Source: Photobacterium sp. OFAV2-7 (GTDB lineage Bacteria; Pseudomonadota; Gammaproteobacteria; Enterobacterales; Vibrionaceae). From it: a stretch of DNA of 64,000 nt. The stretch covers positions 1 through 64,000 of the forward strand of contig NZ_JAKRFQ010000001.1 of the NCBI RefSeq assembly GCF_022347985.1. Direction: 5' to 3'. Position 1 is the stretch's first letter. The number at the start of each line of letters is the position of its first letter. A program made the translations under genes and the position numbers. Shown in pieces: positions 22,814-32,584 of this stretch. The notes beneath the pieces were generated by a model. The model searched no databases, was not told the origin of the DNA, and saw only the letters and a list, made by a program, of their open reading frames with translations.

Positions 22814-22889
22814 TGGAGCGACACACGAGGTTCGAACTCGTGACCTCAACCTTGGCAAGGTTGCGCTCTACCAGCTGAGCTAGTGTCGC
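22814..22889 (-). tRNA. tRNA-Gly(GCC)
   Basis: This 76-nt gene has acceptor GCGACAC pairing with GTGTCGC, encoded CCA, D arm CTAGCTCAGCTGGTAGAGC, T loop TTCGAAC, and anticodon stem-loop AACCTTGCCAAGGTT with anticodon GCC. It is the second gene of a two-tRNA unit behind the initiator tRNA. Confidence 0.96.
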
Positions 22890-22891
22890 AT

Positions 22892-22968
<77 letters not shown>

Positions 22969-23017
22969 TCCGTACTGTCGAAAGCAACCATTTGATAATT
23001 GCCTTTCGAGGCTGCGC

Positions 23018-23045
23018 ATTATACGAGGAAAATTTACGGATGCAA
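23018..23045 (-). promoter_or_regulatory. Strong sigma-70 promoter of the tRNA unit
   Basis: On the minus strand TTGCAT and a perfect TATAAT are separated by 16 bp and followed by the GC-rich discriminator GCGCAGCC. This is the pattern of stringently controlled stable-RNA promoters. The tRNA-fMet start is about 50 bp downstream. Confidence 0.85.
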
Positions 23046-23095
23046 TAGATCTTCAAAAAAATCCGCAGATTTCCCCCCGAGCGACTATTTTACCA

Positions 23096-23641
23096 TCAAA
23101 TAGTGAAAATATGCTCACGATAATAGCGCAATTCAGCGATCGAATCACGAATGTCATCCAACGCTAAGTGGCTACCCTTCTTGGAAAATCCGCTCAGCAG
23201 CTCCGGCTTCCAACGCCGAGTCAGCTCTTTTAGCGTGCTAACGTCCAGATAACGATAATGGAAGTACTGTTCCAACTCAGGCATATGCTTATACAGAAAA
23301 CGACGATCTTGGCCGATGCTATTACCACAGATAGGAGAAGCGCCTTTAGGTACCCACAGCTCCAGAAACGCAATGGTCTGACGAACTGCCTCTTCCTCGG
23401 TAATGTTGCTTTGGCGGATCCGTTCAACAAGTCCGCTGTTGGTATGGGTTGTCGTGCACCACTCATCCATTTTGGCCAGTTCCGCTTCAGGCTGATGAAT
23501 TGCCAGAACCGGTCCCTCGGCCAAAATATTGAGCTGAGCATCTGTCACTATGGTTGCGATTTCAATGATTTGATGTGTTTCTGGATCCAATCCTGTCATT
23601 TCCAAATCAATCCAAATAAGGTTCTGATCGCTGATCGTCAT
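23096..23641 (-). CDS. orn: Oligoribonuclease
   Basis: This 181-aa DEDDh exonuclease degrades 2-5-nt RNAs and pGpG from cyclic di-GMP turnover. Its acidic residues lie in [24 protein letters not shown] and [13 protein letters not shown], together with the [12 protein letters not shown] motif. The start at 23641 ([12 protein letters not shown]) gives exactly the E. coli length; the open frame continues to 23686. It is divergent from rsgA. Confidence 0.96.
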   Translation of the reverse strand: MTISDQNLIWIDLEMTGLDPETHQIIEIATIVTDAQLNILAEGPVLAIHQPEAELAKMDEWCTTTHTNSGLVERIRQSNITEEEAVRQTIAFLELWVPKGASPICGNSIGQDRRFLYKHMPELEQYFHYRYLDVSTLKELTRRWKPELLSGFSKKGSHLALDDIRDSIAELRYYREHIFTI

Positions 23642-23774
23642 CGGATATTGCCTATTTTGTGAGTAAACCATGTATGATAATACCAAACGGAGGCGCTGTC
23701 TGAATCCCTACCGGACCAGATAATCACTCCAAAGGGTAATTTACCGTAAGCCAACTCAACTGAACGATATTCTT

Positions 23775-24827
23775 GTGGCAAAAAAGAAAAAGCTCACCAA
23801 AGGTCAGAGCCGTCGCGTACGCTCTAACCAAAATAAACGACTTCGTCGTGATAAAGATGACGTCCAGTGGGACGAAACTCTGCTGGAATCTGCACGTGAA
23901 GGCCTAGTGATCACTCGCTTTGGCCAGCATGCCGATATCGAAGATCCTGAAACCGGGACAATCCACCGCTGCAACCTGCGCCGAAGCATCCAAAGCCTGG
24001 TATCGGGTGACCGAGTCGTCTGGCGCCCGGGCGTCGAAGCACTCCAGGGGATCGCCGGTGTCGTCGAGGCCGTTCACGAACGCGAATCGATGTTAACCCG
24101 CCCCGACTACTATGATGGGGTAAAAGCCGTTGCAGCCAACGTGAACCGTATCATCATAGTGTCAGCCGTGTTGCCGGAGCTTTCCCTGAACATTATCGAC
24201 CGCTATCTGATAGCGGCTGAAACAGTAGGGGTCGAGCCGCTGATCGTCCTCAACAAGGTCGACTTGCTGGATGCCGAAAACCGCCAGCAAGTTGAACAAG
24301 TTTTATCTTTGTATCAAGACATTGGTTACCAGCTTCGCTACGTCAGTACCGATACCGGTGAAGGGATGGACGCGCTGAAAGAAGACTTGAAAGGCCATGT
24401 CAGCATCTTTGCCGGCCAGTCTGGTGTCGGCAAGTCAAGTATGGTCAATGCCCTGATGCCAGAGGTCGATGCAGAGATTGGAGACGTTTCCGAAAACTCC
24501 GGTCTCGGCACACATACCACGACGGCAGCACGCCTGTACCACTTCCCCGAGGGAGGCGATTTGATCGACTCACCGGGAGTCCGAGAGTTTGGCCTTTGGC
24601 ATCTGGAGCCAGAGCAGGTCACCGAGGCCTTTGTCGAGTTCCGTGATTATCTGGGCGGATGTAAATTCCGCGACTGCAAACACGGCGACGATCCGGGCTG
24701 TATCATTCGGGAAGCCATGGAAGCGGGCAAAATCAGCCAAGAGCGCTACGACAGCTACCACAAGATCATTGATAGCATGTCAGAGAACGTAGCCAACCGT
24801 CAGTTTTCCCGCAACAAACCTGATTAA
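23775..24827 (+). CDS. rsgA: Ribosome small-subunit biogenesis GTPase RsgA
   Basis: This 350-aa circularly permuted GTPase checks late 30S maturation. The N-terminus is basic ([19 protein letters not shown]), then comes an OB fold. G4 (NKVD) precedes G1 (GQSGVGKSS) and G3 (DSPG). The C-terminal zinc motif is [14 protein letters not shown]. The start is GTG. A small hairpin (CCCCTG / CAGGGG, 24835-24852) without a T-run follows before psd. Confidence 0.96.
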   Translation: MAKKKKLTKGQSRRVRSNQNKRLRRDKDDVQWDETLLESAREGLVITRFGQHADIEDPETGTIHRCNLRRSIQSLVSGDRVVWRPGVEALQGIAGVVEAVHERESMLTRPDYYDGVKAVAANVNRIIIVSAVLPELSLNIIDRYLIAAETVGVEPLIVLNKVDLLDAENRQQVEQVLSLYQDIGYQLRYVSTDTGEGMDALKEDLKGHVSIFAGQSGVGKSSMVNALMPEVDAEIGDVSENSGLGTHTTTAARLYHFPEGGDLIDSPGVREFGLWHLEPEQVTEAFVEFRDYLGGCKFRDCKHGDDPGCIIREAMEAGKISQERYDSYHKIIDSMSENVANRQFSRNKPD

Positions 24828-24993
24828 TACCCCATCCCCTGGCAACAGGGGATAGTTCTCTCGTCGCAATCGCAGCCTGCAATTAACTGACTTTCCGCCG
24901 TCTTTTAGGTATCATGCTTGGTTCGAGTTATTCTTAAGATGTTATAAGAGTAACCAAGTTGTTGATTGGTTGACACTTTCTGGAAAACATACC

Positions 24994-25881
24994 GTGCAAG
25001 ATAATCTCAAAATCGGCCTGCAGTACTGCGCGCCCAAACATGCTCTGACCCGTGTAGCGGGTAAGCTGGCTTCGTTAAAAGCCGGCATGGTGACCACCGC
25101 TGTCATTCGCTGGTTTATCGGCCGATACAAGGTTGATATGTCTGAAGCACGTAACCCAGATCCGGCGGCTTACGCGACCTTCAACGACTTCTTTGTCCGC
25201 GAGCTCAAGGACGGCGCCCGTCCAATCAATGACGAGGCAGATATCATCTCCCATCCGGCAGATGCCTGTGTCAGCCAGTTCGGTCCAATCACCGAAGGGC
25301 GTCTATTCCAGGCCAAGGGCCACTACTTTGATGCCGTCGAACTGCTGGGCGGTGACGAAGCACTGGCAGACGAGTTCAAGGACGGCGACTTTGCCACCCT
25401 GTACCTGTCGCCACGTGACTACCACCGTGTCCACATGCCTTGCGACGGTACCCTGCGCCAGATGATTTACATCCCGGGCGACCTGTTCTCGGTCAACCCG
25501 CTGACCGCACAGAATGTACCGAATCTGTTTGCCCGCAACGAGCGTGTCGTGTGTGTCTTCGACACCGAGCACGGTCCGGTTGTCCAGATCCTGGTGGGTG
25601 CCACCATTGTCGGCAGCATCGAAACCGTATGGGCTGGTACAGTTACCCCGCCAACCGGCCCAGATGTCCGCCGCTGGGATTACCCGGCTACCGGCGATCA
25701 AGCGGTTGTGCTGAAAAAAGGTGACGAGATGGGCCGCTTCAAACTGGGCTCGACAGTGATCAACCTGTTCCCGAAAGACATGATCGACTTTGTCGAAGAG
25801 ATGCAGCCTGAGCAACCGACCCGCATGGGTGAACCCTATGCCAAGGTAAATACTCCACAGCTGGCAGCAGAAGAAGCGTAA
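24994..25881 (+). CDS. psd: Phosphatidylserine decarboxylase proenzyme
   Basis: This protein of about 295 aa makes phosphatidylethanolamine at the inner membrane. The autocleavage site that generates the pyruvoyl group is [13 protein letters not shown] (LGST) near the C-terminus. [16 protein letters not shown] and [16 protein letters not shown] are family blocks. I chose the GTG at 24994 ([11 protein letters not shown]), which matches the E. coli N-terminus. A TTG at 24970 would add eight residues. It lies downstream of rsgA as in E. coli and has its own terminator. Confidence 0.93.
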   Translation: MQDNLKIGLQYCAPKHALTRVAGKLASLKAGMVTTAVIRWFIGRYKVDMSEARNPDPAAYATFNDFFVRELKDGARPINDEADIISHPADACVSQFGPITEGRLFQAKGHYFDAVELLGGDEALADEFKDGDFATLYLSPRDYHRVHMPCDGTLRQMIYIPGDLFSVNPLTAQNVPNLFARNERVVCVFDTEHGPVVQILVGATIVGSIETVWAGTVTPPTGPDVRRWDYPATGDQAVVLKKGDEMGRFKLGSTVINLFPKDMIDFVEEMQPEQPTRMGEPYAKVNTPQLAAEEA

Positions 25882-25901
25882 CTACTTAACAATTTTGAAT
25901 A

Positions 25902-25926
25902 AAAGGGGCCGTATCTGCCCCTTTTT
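25902..25926 (+). terminator. Intrinsic terminator of psd
   Basis: The stem AAAGGGGC / GCCCCTTT with a 7-nt loop is followed by further T residues, 21 bp after the psd stop. Confidence 0.88.
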
Positions 25927-26018
25927 TAGTGCGAAAAATAGACCCTGTCGTAGAAATCTCAAGCGCTCAAATAGTATGCTGATTTGCAGTCTATAACTTA
26001 TAAGCAAGCCAACATACT

Positions 26019-27434
26019 ATGAAGAAGATATCCATTGCGCAGCTGGTCAAGCTGCTGATCGCCTTCGGGATACCGCTTGGTATATTGATGCTCCCTATCG
26101 ACGTCATCCCGATAGACGGTCTGACCCTCATCCAGCATCGACTGCTGGCCATTTTTGCCCTCGCCGCCCTACTCTGGGTACTCGAACCGGTACCGGTTTT
26201 CGCAACGTCCATACTCATCATTGCCCTTGAGTTGATCATGATCTCCGATAAGGGGCTTCACTTGTTCCGCTCCAGCGTAGACGGACACGAAATGGGCGAG
26301 ATGATGAAATACACTGATATCTTCAGCGCCTTTTCATCGCCGATTATTATTCTGTTCATGGGTGGCTTTGCGCTGGCGATTGCCGCCTCCAAGTATGAGC
26401 TGGATAACAACCTCGCCCGGGTTTTGCTCAAACCTTTCGGTACCCAGCCAAAATTTATCATGCTTGGTCTGATGCTCATTACTGCCGTATTCTCTATGTT
26501 CATGTCCAATACGGCGACTACCGTAATGATGTTGGCCCTGCTGGCACCGATTGTCGCTTCTGTTCCCAAGGGAGATATCGGGATCAAGGCTCTGGTTTTG
26601 TGCATCCCGATAGCGGCGAATACCGGCGGCATCGCCACCCCAATCGGGACACCGCCCAATGCCATTGCCCTTCAATACCTCACCGGGGAGCACAGCATCA
26701 GCTTCCTTGGGTGGATGATGATTGGTCTGCCGTTTGTGATCTTGCAGCTGACTTTTGCCTGGTGGCTGTTACAAAAGCTGTTCCCGTCGACCCAGCAACA
26801 AATGGAGCTCAAACTCGAGGGCCACTTCCAGAAAAGCTGGCAGGCCATTGTGGTTTATATCATGTTTGCCCTTACCATCATTATGTGGATGACTACCTCG
26901 CTACACGGCATGAACACCTATGTCGTCTCTATTATTCCACTGGCAGTGTTTACCCTGACCGGAATCATGGGCAAGGAAGAGCTTAAGCTGATCAACTGGG
27001 ATGTCTTGTGGCTGGTCGCCGGTGGTATTGCTATCGGCCTCGGCCTCGACAAGACCGGGTTGGCGGCGGCACTAGCGCATGCCATCGACTATGATGCCCT
27101 TTCTCCGATTGCCGTGGTGCTGACACTGTCGATTATCTGCTGGTTAATGGCTAACTTCATGTCCAACACAGCGACCGCTAACCTGTTGATGCCCATTGCC
27201 GCAGCTGTTGCGGCCTCTATGGAAAGCCTGGCTTCGATGGGTGGCCTGCAGGGCGTACTGGTTGTCGTTGCCTTCTCTGCTTCTCTTGGGATGATTTTAC
27301 CAGTCTCGACACCACCGAACTCGCTGGCCTATTCAACCGGACTGATCGAGAGCAAAGACATGGCCAAAACCGGGGTAATTATCGGCCTGGTCGGCCTTAT
27401 CGTTGTCTATGCCGGAGCCCTGGTCCTGACCTAA
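26019..27434 (+). CDS. SLC13/DASS-family sodium:dicarboxylate-type symporter
   Basis: This 471-aa protein has about 11 hydrophobic segments and two inverted halves, each with a Ser-Asn-Thr signature (FMSNTATT near 165 and FMSNTATA near 375). Each half also carries a T/S-P-P-N motif (ATPIGTPPN and LPVSTPPN). These are the substrate and Na+ binding elements of the VcINDY / CitT / NaDC family. Substrate is probably a C4-dicarboxylate such as succinate, judged by family only. It is a single gene followed by a strong hairpin. Confidence 0.88.
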   Translation: MKKISIAQLVKLLIAFGIPLGILMLPIDVIPIDGLTLIQHRLLAIFALAALLWVLEPVPVFATSILIIALELIMISDKGLHLFRSSVDGHEMGEMMKYTDIFSAFSSPIIILFMGGFALAIAASKYELDNNLARVLLKPFGTQPKFIMLGLMLITAVFSMFMSNTATTVMMLALLAPIVASVPKGDIGIKALVLCIPIAANTGGIATPIGTPPNAIALQYLTGEHSISFLGWMMIGLPFVILQLTFAWWLLQKLFPSTQQQMELKLEGHFQKSWQAIVVYIMFALTIIMWMTTSLHGMNTYVVSIIPLAVFTLTGIMGKEELKLINWDVLWLVAGGIAIGLGLDKTGLAAALAHAIDYDALSPIAVVLTLSIICWLMANFMSNTATANLLMPIAAAVAASMESLASMGGLQGVLVVVAFSASLGMILPVSTPPNSLAYSTGLIESKDMAKTGVIIGLVGLIVVYAGALVLT

Positions 27435-27474
27435 AAACCACGCACTATAAACACGCACCACACTTGCTCCACCA

Positions 27475-27499
27475 GCGAAGGCAGCTTGGCTGCCTTCGC
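27475..27499 (+). terminator. Strong hairpin after the SLC13 gene
   Basis: A perfect 11-bp stem (GCGAAGGCAGC / GCTGCCTTCGC) with a TTG loop, 40 bp after the stop. The downstream tract is ATTCTCTG rather than pure T, so termination may be weak or Rho-assisted. Confidence 0.55.
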
Positions 27500-27683
27500 A
27501 TTCTCTGCCCCTTCCAGTGTCTTTGACATGTATTTGCTACTGCTATCACATTATTTTCGCAGCAGGTCGATGAGGATTATCTGTTGAAAGCCGATATAAC
27601 TATCGAGAGATACCATAACAACAACTCTTCCCACTGAGTCATACCCATATATCTATAAATCTGGCCACACGTGAGAGTCCAAG

Positions 27684-29567
27684 ATGAAATATACGATCAA
27701 GCTAAAAATACAGGTCGCAATAGCCGCAATTATTGCCTCAGTCAGTGCCGTACAGGCCTGGATATCTATCAGCCAGCTGCAACAGGAAACCACCACGGAA
27801 GTCAGCAACCAGATGCGTGATATCGGCCAGGCCACCAGCCGCTATATAGCCGACTGGCTCGATACCCGCAGTGATATGATGCTGGCTAACGAATCCTTAA
27901 TTGCCAATCAGGATAACGTTGATCGCGAGCTGCTGCTGACCAAGCGTGCCGGTCAGTTCCTGTCGGTCTATGCCGGTTTCAGCGACGGTAGCATTGCCTA
28001 CGGTGACAAAACGGAAGACTGGCCCGCCGACTACGATCCTCGCTCTCGTCCCTGGTACCAGGATGCAATCAATGCTGGTGAACTGGTGCTCACCGAACCG
28101 TACCAGGATTTTGACGGCAGTATCGTCGTCAGCTTTGCAAAAGCGTTTCAGGGCCGCTACCAAGGTGTTCTCGCCGCCGACCTGACCGTCAGCCATATCA
28201 TTGATCAGGTACTGAACCTAAAAATGGAACACAACGGGTTTGCCTTTCTGATCGACGGCAACCACAACATTGTCGCCTACCGCGATGAAGCACTCAGTCA
28301 GCAACCCATCACGCAACTAGACAGCGAACTAACTTCGGCGCTGTTTAGTCAGCTGCAAAACGAGCAAACCATCCAGACATTCACGTTAGATAGCGACAAC
28401 CAGGAAAAGCTGATCTATGCCAGCCCGATTGCCGGAACAGACTGGACACTGGCATTGGTCGAAGATAAGTCACTGGCCTTCGCCTCCATCGGCGAGCAGA
28501 TCAAGTTCATTGTCCTGGCTTCAGTCATGCTTTACCTGGTTATCTCGGTTATTGCGACCATGATCATCAACAGCCTGCTGCGCCCGCTTAACAATCTGAA
28601 CCAGTCTGTCAGTCAGCTAGCACAGGGCAGCGGTGATCTGACACAACGTATCGCCATCGAGCGAATGGATGAGATTGGCGAGCTGGCCGATAATATGAAT
28701 CGCTTTCTCGCCCAGCTGCAGACCATGATCAAAGGTGTCGTCAACCACTCTCAGGATCTGGGCCAATATGCCGAGCGTTCAGCCCAGCTCAGCAACCTTG
28801 CCTCACAGCGAGTCAGCGAACAGCAAAATGATGTCAACCAAATTGCCACTGCTATCCATGAAATGTCCGCCACGTCCGGTGAAGTTGCCAACCATGCCGA
28901 GATGACAGCCGCTGCCGCCCAGGCATCAACCGCGGCCTGCGAGCAGGGTCAGGGAGTTATAGGCCAAAACCGGAATGCCATCACCTCACTGGCCAACCAG
29001 GTTCAGGATGCTGCCAATGTGATCCATGAGCTGGAAAACAACGCCCAGGGCATCAACCAAATCCTGTCCACCATTCAGGGCATTGCCGAGCAGACCAACC
29101 TGCTGGCACTGAATGCGGCGATCGAGGCCGCGCGTGCCGGCGAACAGGGACGAGGTTTTGCCGTCGTGGCCGATGAGGTCCGGGTTCTCAGCCAGCGCAC
29201 CCATGACTCAACCGAAGAAATCCGCAGCATGATTGAGACCCTGCAGCAAAACACCCAGCAGGCGGTCGACAGCATGCAAACCAGTACCGAACTGGCCGAT
29301 CAGAGTGTCGGTTATGCCGAAGCGGCCAGTGAAAGCCTGAATCAAATCACCCACACTATTACTGAGATATCGGACATGGCAACCCATATTGCCAGCGCCG
29401 CCGAAGAACAGCGGGCCGTGAGTGAAGATATCAGCCGTAATACCCAGGCCATCAAGGAGGTCTCGGATCATCTGGCAGAACAAACGGCCGAGGTCAGCCA
29501 GAGCAGTCGCGAAATGAACAGCTCTGCCGACACCATGCGCCAGGATGTCTCGCGCTTTAAGGTGTAA
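27684..29567 (+). CDS. Methyl-accepting chemotaxis protein with a dCache sensor domain
   Basis: This 627-aa chemoreceptor has a TM helix near 8-28, a periplasmic double-Cache domain (about 35-270), a second TM (about 275-300), HAMP (about 300-355), and a signalling domain. The hairpin tip reads [21 protein letters not shown]. The sensor contains [11 protein letters not shown], then TEPYQD and a later Asp in LAADLTV, which fits the amino-acid-binding pattern described for dCache_1 sensors. Amino-acid sensing is therefore a reasonable inference. No C-terminal CheR pentapeptide is seen. It is monocistronic. Confidence 0.92.
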   Translation: MKYTIKLKIQVAIAAIIASVSAVQAWISISQLQQETTTEVSNQMRDIGQATSRYIADWLDTRSDMMLANESLIANQDNVDRELLLTKRAGQFLSVYAGFSDGSIAYGDKTEDWPADYDPRSRPWYQDAINAGELVLTEPYQDFDGSIVVSFAKAFQGRYQGVLAADLTVSHIIDQVLNLKMEHNGFAFLIDGNHNIVAYRDEALSQQPITQLDSELTSALFSQLQNEQTIQTFTLDSDNQEKLIYASPIAGTDWTLALVEDKSLAFASIGEQIKFIVLASVMLYLVISVIATMIINSLLRPLNNLNQSVSQLAQGSGDLTQRIAIERMDEIGELADNMNRFLAQLQTMIKGVVNHSQDLGQYAERSAQLSNLASQRVSEQQNDVNQIATAIHEMSATSGEVANHAEMTAAAAQASTAACEQGQGVIGQNRNAITSLANQVQDAANVIHELENNAQGINQILSTIQGIAEQTNLLALNAAIEAARAGEQGRGFAVVADEVRVLSQRTHDSTEEIRSMIETLQQNTQQAVDSMQTSTELADQSVGYAEAASESLNQITHTITEISDMATHIASAAEEQRAVSEDISRNTQAIKEVSDHLAEQTAEVSQSSREMNSSADTMRQDVSRFKV

Positions 29568-29592
29568 ATTCATTCAGCAGGTAAGCCTCTTC

Positions 29593-29620
29593 AAAGCCGC
29601 CTTTATTGGGCGGCTTTTTT
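29593..29620 (+). terminator. Intrinsic terminator of the chemoreceptor gene
   Basis: The stem AAAGCCGCC / GGCGGCTTT is followed by T residues, 26 bp after the stop. Confidence 0.88.
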
Positions 29621-29841
29621 CTGGAAGGTGGTAAACGCCCGCCCGCTCCAGCCAGTCAACGCCCGGTTAGTGCTTGAGTAGGGGCCAATATGGTAACACC
29701 TGGCAGAACATGAAAATCTCTCATACCCAGTATGAAAAAATAGCTGAATCCTTTATCAGCAGGCCTCCCTCCCTTGCGGTAAGATGAGCCGACTACAGGT
29801 CCCGGAGCACTTCCGGTACCGACTTACTGACAAGGATAGTT

Positions 29842-30741
29842 ATGCCGCACGGGATTATTGGGTATGAATGGCTTGCGCTCGGTGCTGCCTTGCTATGGGC
29901 ACTGAGCAGCCTGATCTCTGTCGCCCCCGCCCGCCACCTTGGTGCTTTTGCCTATAGCCGCTGGCGGATGGCCAGCGTCACCTTGATGCTATCTGTCATG
30001 GCTGTTGTGAACGGTGGCTGGGACAGCATGCAGTGGAGCTACGCCGGGATCATGATCCTGTCAGGGTTGGTGGGTATTTTTGTTGGTGATACGGCCCTGT
30101 TCTCTTGCTTTAACCGGATCGGGCCACGACGAGGCGGGTTGCTCTTTTCCTGCCATGCCGTATTTTCTGCCCTATTGGGGATCTGGCTATTTAACGAAGC
30201 CTTACTTGGCTGGAAACTGGTAGGCGGCCTGCTGGTTTTTCTCGGTGTCGTCAGCGCCATCTTTTTTGGCCAGCAGAAAAGCCACGCCTGGGAAGGCGTA
30301 CAGGGCAAGCTCTGGATAGCTATCGTATTAGGATTGGTTGCTGCTTTATGCCAATCTCTCGGGGCCGTCATCGCCAAGCCGGTCATGCAGACCAATATAG
30401 ACCCAATCGCCGCTTCCGCCGTTAGGATGGCCAGCGCATTCGGCGCCCATTTGCTGCTGCGGGTAAGTGGCGCAGCTCTTTTTCGACCGGTAAGGCCTAT
30501 CACCCTGCCCATTTTGACCATGGTTGCCGCCAATGGCTTTCTCGCGATGGCTGTCGGTATGACATTGATTCTCTATGCACTGCGCTATGGCGATGTCGGT
30601 ATGGTCGCCCTGCTCTCTTCAACGACGCCCATCATGGTCCTGCCGTTGCTCTGGCTGCACACCGGCAGCATCCCCAACAAGAGTGCCTGGGTGGGAGCCT
30701 TTTTGGCTGTCATAGGCACCGGGTTAATCGTCGGCAGTTAG
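29842..30741 (+). CDS. EamA/DMT-family transporter
   Basis: This 299-aa protein has ten predicted hydrophobic helices arranged as two EamA repeats (about 10-145 and 155-297). Short Gly-rich loops such as ILSGLVGIFVGDTALFSCFNRIGPRRGG are typical of drug/metabolite transporters. The substrate cannot be inferred. The 319 bp that follow before epmA hold only the epmA terminator; I see no gene or regulatory site there. Confidence 0.85.
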   Translation: MPHGIIGYEWLALGAALLWALSSLISVAPARHLGAFAYSRWRMASVTLMLSVMAVVNGGWDSMQWSYAGIMILSGLVGIFVGDTALFSCFNRIGPRRGGLLFSCHAVFSALLGIWLFNEALLGWKLVGGLLVFLGVVSAIFFGQQKSHAWEGVQGKLWIAIVLGLVAALCQSLGAVIAKPVMQTNIDPIAASAVRMASAFGAHLLLRVSGAALFRPVRPITLPILTMVAANGFLAMAVGMTLILYALRYGDVGMVALLSSTTPIMVLPLLWLHTGSIPNKSAWVGAFLAVIGTGLIVGS

Positions 30742-31000
30742 CACGCTTGCTGACGCCACCAATTGCAAGTGATAACCGTTTGCATTTACCTGCAAGATTG
30801 CTTATAGTTTGAACCGCTTCGATAAGACGCCTTGAAATCCTAACTTGCCGCCTATCGATAGCCTGCAAACAGTTCCCCCTGCTTCCTGCCAATAAGGCAG
30901 AAAGCAAAGTCCGTTTCAACTGGCTAAGAAACGGCATACCAGTCAGCAGTATTGGCAACCCTCTGCACAATGCTGATGTCTGGTTAACAGCCAACATAAA

Positions 31001-31022
31001 AAGCGCGGCCTGGGCCGCGCTT
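31001..31022 (-). terminator. Intrinsic terminator of epmA
   Basis: A 10-bp perfect stem (AAGCGCGGCC / GGCCGCGCTT) is followed by TTTTTATG on the minus strand, 39 bp after the epmA stop. Confidence 0.9.
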
Positions 31023-31060
31023 CTTGTGCTTGATCCTTTCTGGCAACATATTTCCTGTTA

Positions 31061-32032
31061 TCAGGCAATATCGATCGGAAAAGCCGTCACCTGATCAATA
31101 TGATCCAGTTGCTGCGCTAGCATGATCAAACGATCCACACCAAGCGCAACCCCTGCGCAATCAGGAAAACCTGCACGTAGGGATTCAACCAAATGGTGAT
31201 CAATCGGCTGAGGTGGCAAACCCATTTTCAGGCGCTTGCGGTTATCTTCTTCAAAACGGGCCAATTGCTCGTCGCCGTCAGCCAACTCATGGAAACCATT
31301 CGCCAGCTCAACCCCCTTAAAGTACACCTCGAAACGCTCAGCCACGCGCGGGTCGGCCGGGTTAATTTGAGCAAGCGCAGCCTGAGAGGCAGGAAAGTCA
31401 TAAACAAAAGCAGGGACTTGCTGCCCTATTTTGGGTTCGACGCCGACACTGAACAGTAATTGCAACAAGGTATCGCGATCATCTTCGGGCTCTGCGATAT
31501 CGCTCAGTCCCAACACCGATGCCGCCAGTTTCAGCTCCGCCATACTGCCTTGCAGCGGACAAACCCCCAGTATATCGACAAACGCCTGCTGGTAAGTCAT
31601 TCGCACAGCCTGATCCGAGCCCAGCACCAGCTGCAGTAGCTCATCCATTTCATCCATCAAGGCATGATGGTCAAACCCCGGGCGATACCACTCCAGCATC
31701 GTAAATTCAGGGTTGTGGAACCGGCCAGACTCTTCGTTTCGAAATGACTTACAGATCTGATAAATAGGACCACTGCCCGCGGATAATAACCGCTTCATGT
31801 GAAATTCAGGACTGGTCATCAGGTACAGCGTCTGTCCTTTTGCATAGCCCGGCCCGACAAACTCAGTCTGGAAAGTATGAAGATGAATATCCGTCACTGT
31901 TGCCTGGCTCATCGCTGGCGTATCAACTTCCAGCACCTCTCGGCGAGCAAAGAAATCACGAATTGTAGCGATAGTCGCCGCACGCTGTTTCAGCTGCGCG
32001 ATTGAGGCTGTCGGTTGCCAGTTCAATGTCAT
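31061..32032 (-). CDS. epmA: Elongation factor P--(R)-beta-lysine ligase
   Basis: This 323-aa enzyme is a truncated class II lysyl-tRNA synthetase homologue (PoxA/GenX) lacking the anticodon-binding domain. It attaches (R)-beta-lysine to Lys34 of EF-P. Class II motifs are visible: [42 protein letters not shown] (motif 2) and C-terminal [15 protein letters not shown] (motif 3). It is divergent from frdABCD as in E. coli. Confidence 0.96.
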   Translation of the reverse strand: MTLNWQPTASIAQLKQRAATIATIRDFFARREVLEVDTPAMSQATVTDIHLHTFQTEFVGPGYAKGQTLYLMTSPEFHMKRLLSAGSGPIYQICKSFRNEESGRFHNPEFTMLEWYRPGFDHHALMDEMDELLQLVLGSDQAVRMTYQQAFVDILGVCPLQGSMAELKLAASVLGLSDIAEPEDDRDTLLQLLFSVGVEPKIGQQVPAFVYDFPASQAALAQINPADPRVAERFEVYFKGVELANGFHELADGDEQLARFEEDNRKRLKMGLPPQPIDHHLVESLRAGFPDCAGVALGVDRLIMLAQQLDHIDQVTAFPIDIA

Positions 32033-32404
32033 AGTCTACTTCTTTTCAGTCGGGGGGAAATCAGTTGCGCATCAGTTTACCAAACTCCTTTATTCGCCAC
32101 AGCTCCCCCCCCTTTCCCATACCACAAGAGCATCAGCCATAGTTGTGAAGAATTATGAACAGTCAAACATCACCCTAGCGAGCCACCCATATCAAAACCG
32201 CCACCAAAACAACACCACTTGGCAACAACTACCACACCAAATCGAAATAAACACAACATTTTGTCACATGCGGCTACCACTAATGATTTAGTTTCCTTTT
32301 TAAATGAGGAGGTTAACAACCAAACACGAAACACACTGTTAATGAGCCAGAAACAATTAACACAAAATAAAACGGTCAATTAACAACCACAAAACATTAC
32401 AACT

Positions 32405-32420
32405 TGTGACAATAATCACA
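32405..32420. promoter_or_regulatory. CRP-type operator upstream of frdA
   Basis: TGTGACAATAATCACA is a perfect TGTGA-N6-TCACA palindrome, centred 172 bp before frdA. A TATACT (32437-32442) lies just downstream and could be the -10 element. The arrangement suggests CRP- or FNR-family activation. No clear FNR consensus (TTGAT-N4-ATCAA) was found in this 552-bp, AT-rich gap (32033-32584), which otherwise holds only the hairpin at 32528-32552. Confidence 0.7.
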
Positions 32421-32527
32421 CTTTCTGTAATCACCCTATACTTTGGGGCTATTTCGATAAAAAAGCTGCGTCTAAATCAAATTTTCTATCGATATTGTTT
32501 CATAGAATGAAGTCAGGATTTCAAGGG

Positions 32528-32552
32528 AAAGTACGCAAAAGCGTACTTTTTT
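32528..32552 (+). terminator. Terminator-like hairpin in the frdA leader
   Basis: A 9-bp perfect stem (AAAGTACGC / GCGTACTTT) with an AAAA loop runs into a six-T tract, 33 bp before the frdA start and inside its presumed 5' UTR. No rightward gene precedes it, since epmA is divergent. It may be an attenuator or end a leader RNA. Confidence 0.7.
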
Positions 32553-32584
32553 AAATTTTATCGTCTTACCTTCGGAGGATAGCT

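Noticed and set aside
24835-24852. Hairpin CCCCTG-GCAA-CAGGGG after rsgA
   Set aside because: The stem is only 6 bp and lacks a T-run, so termination is not supported.
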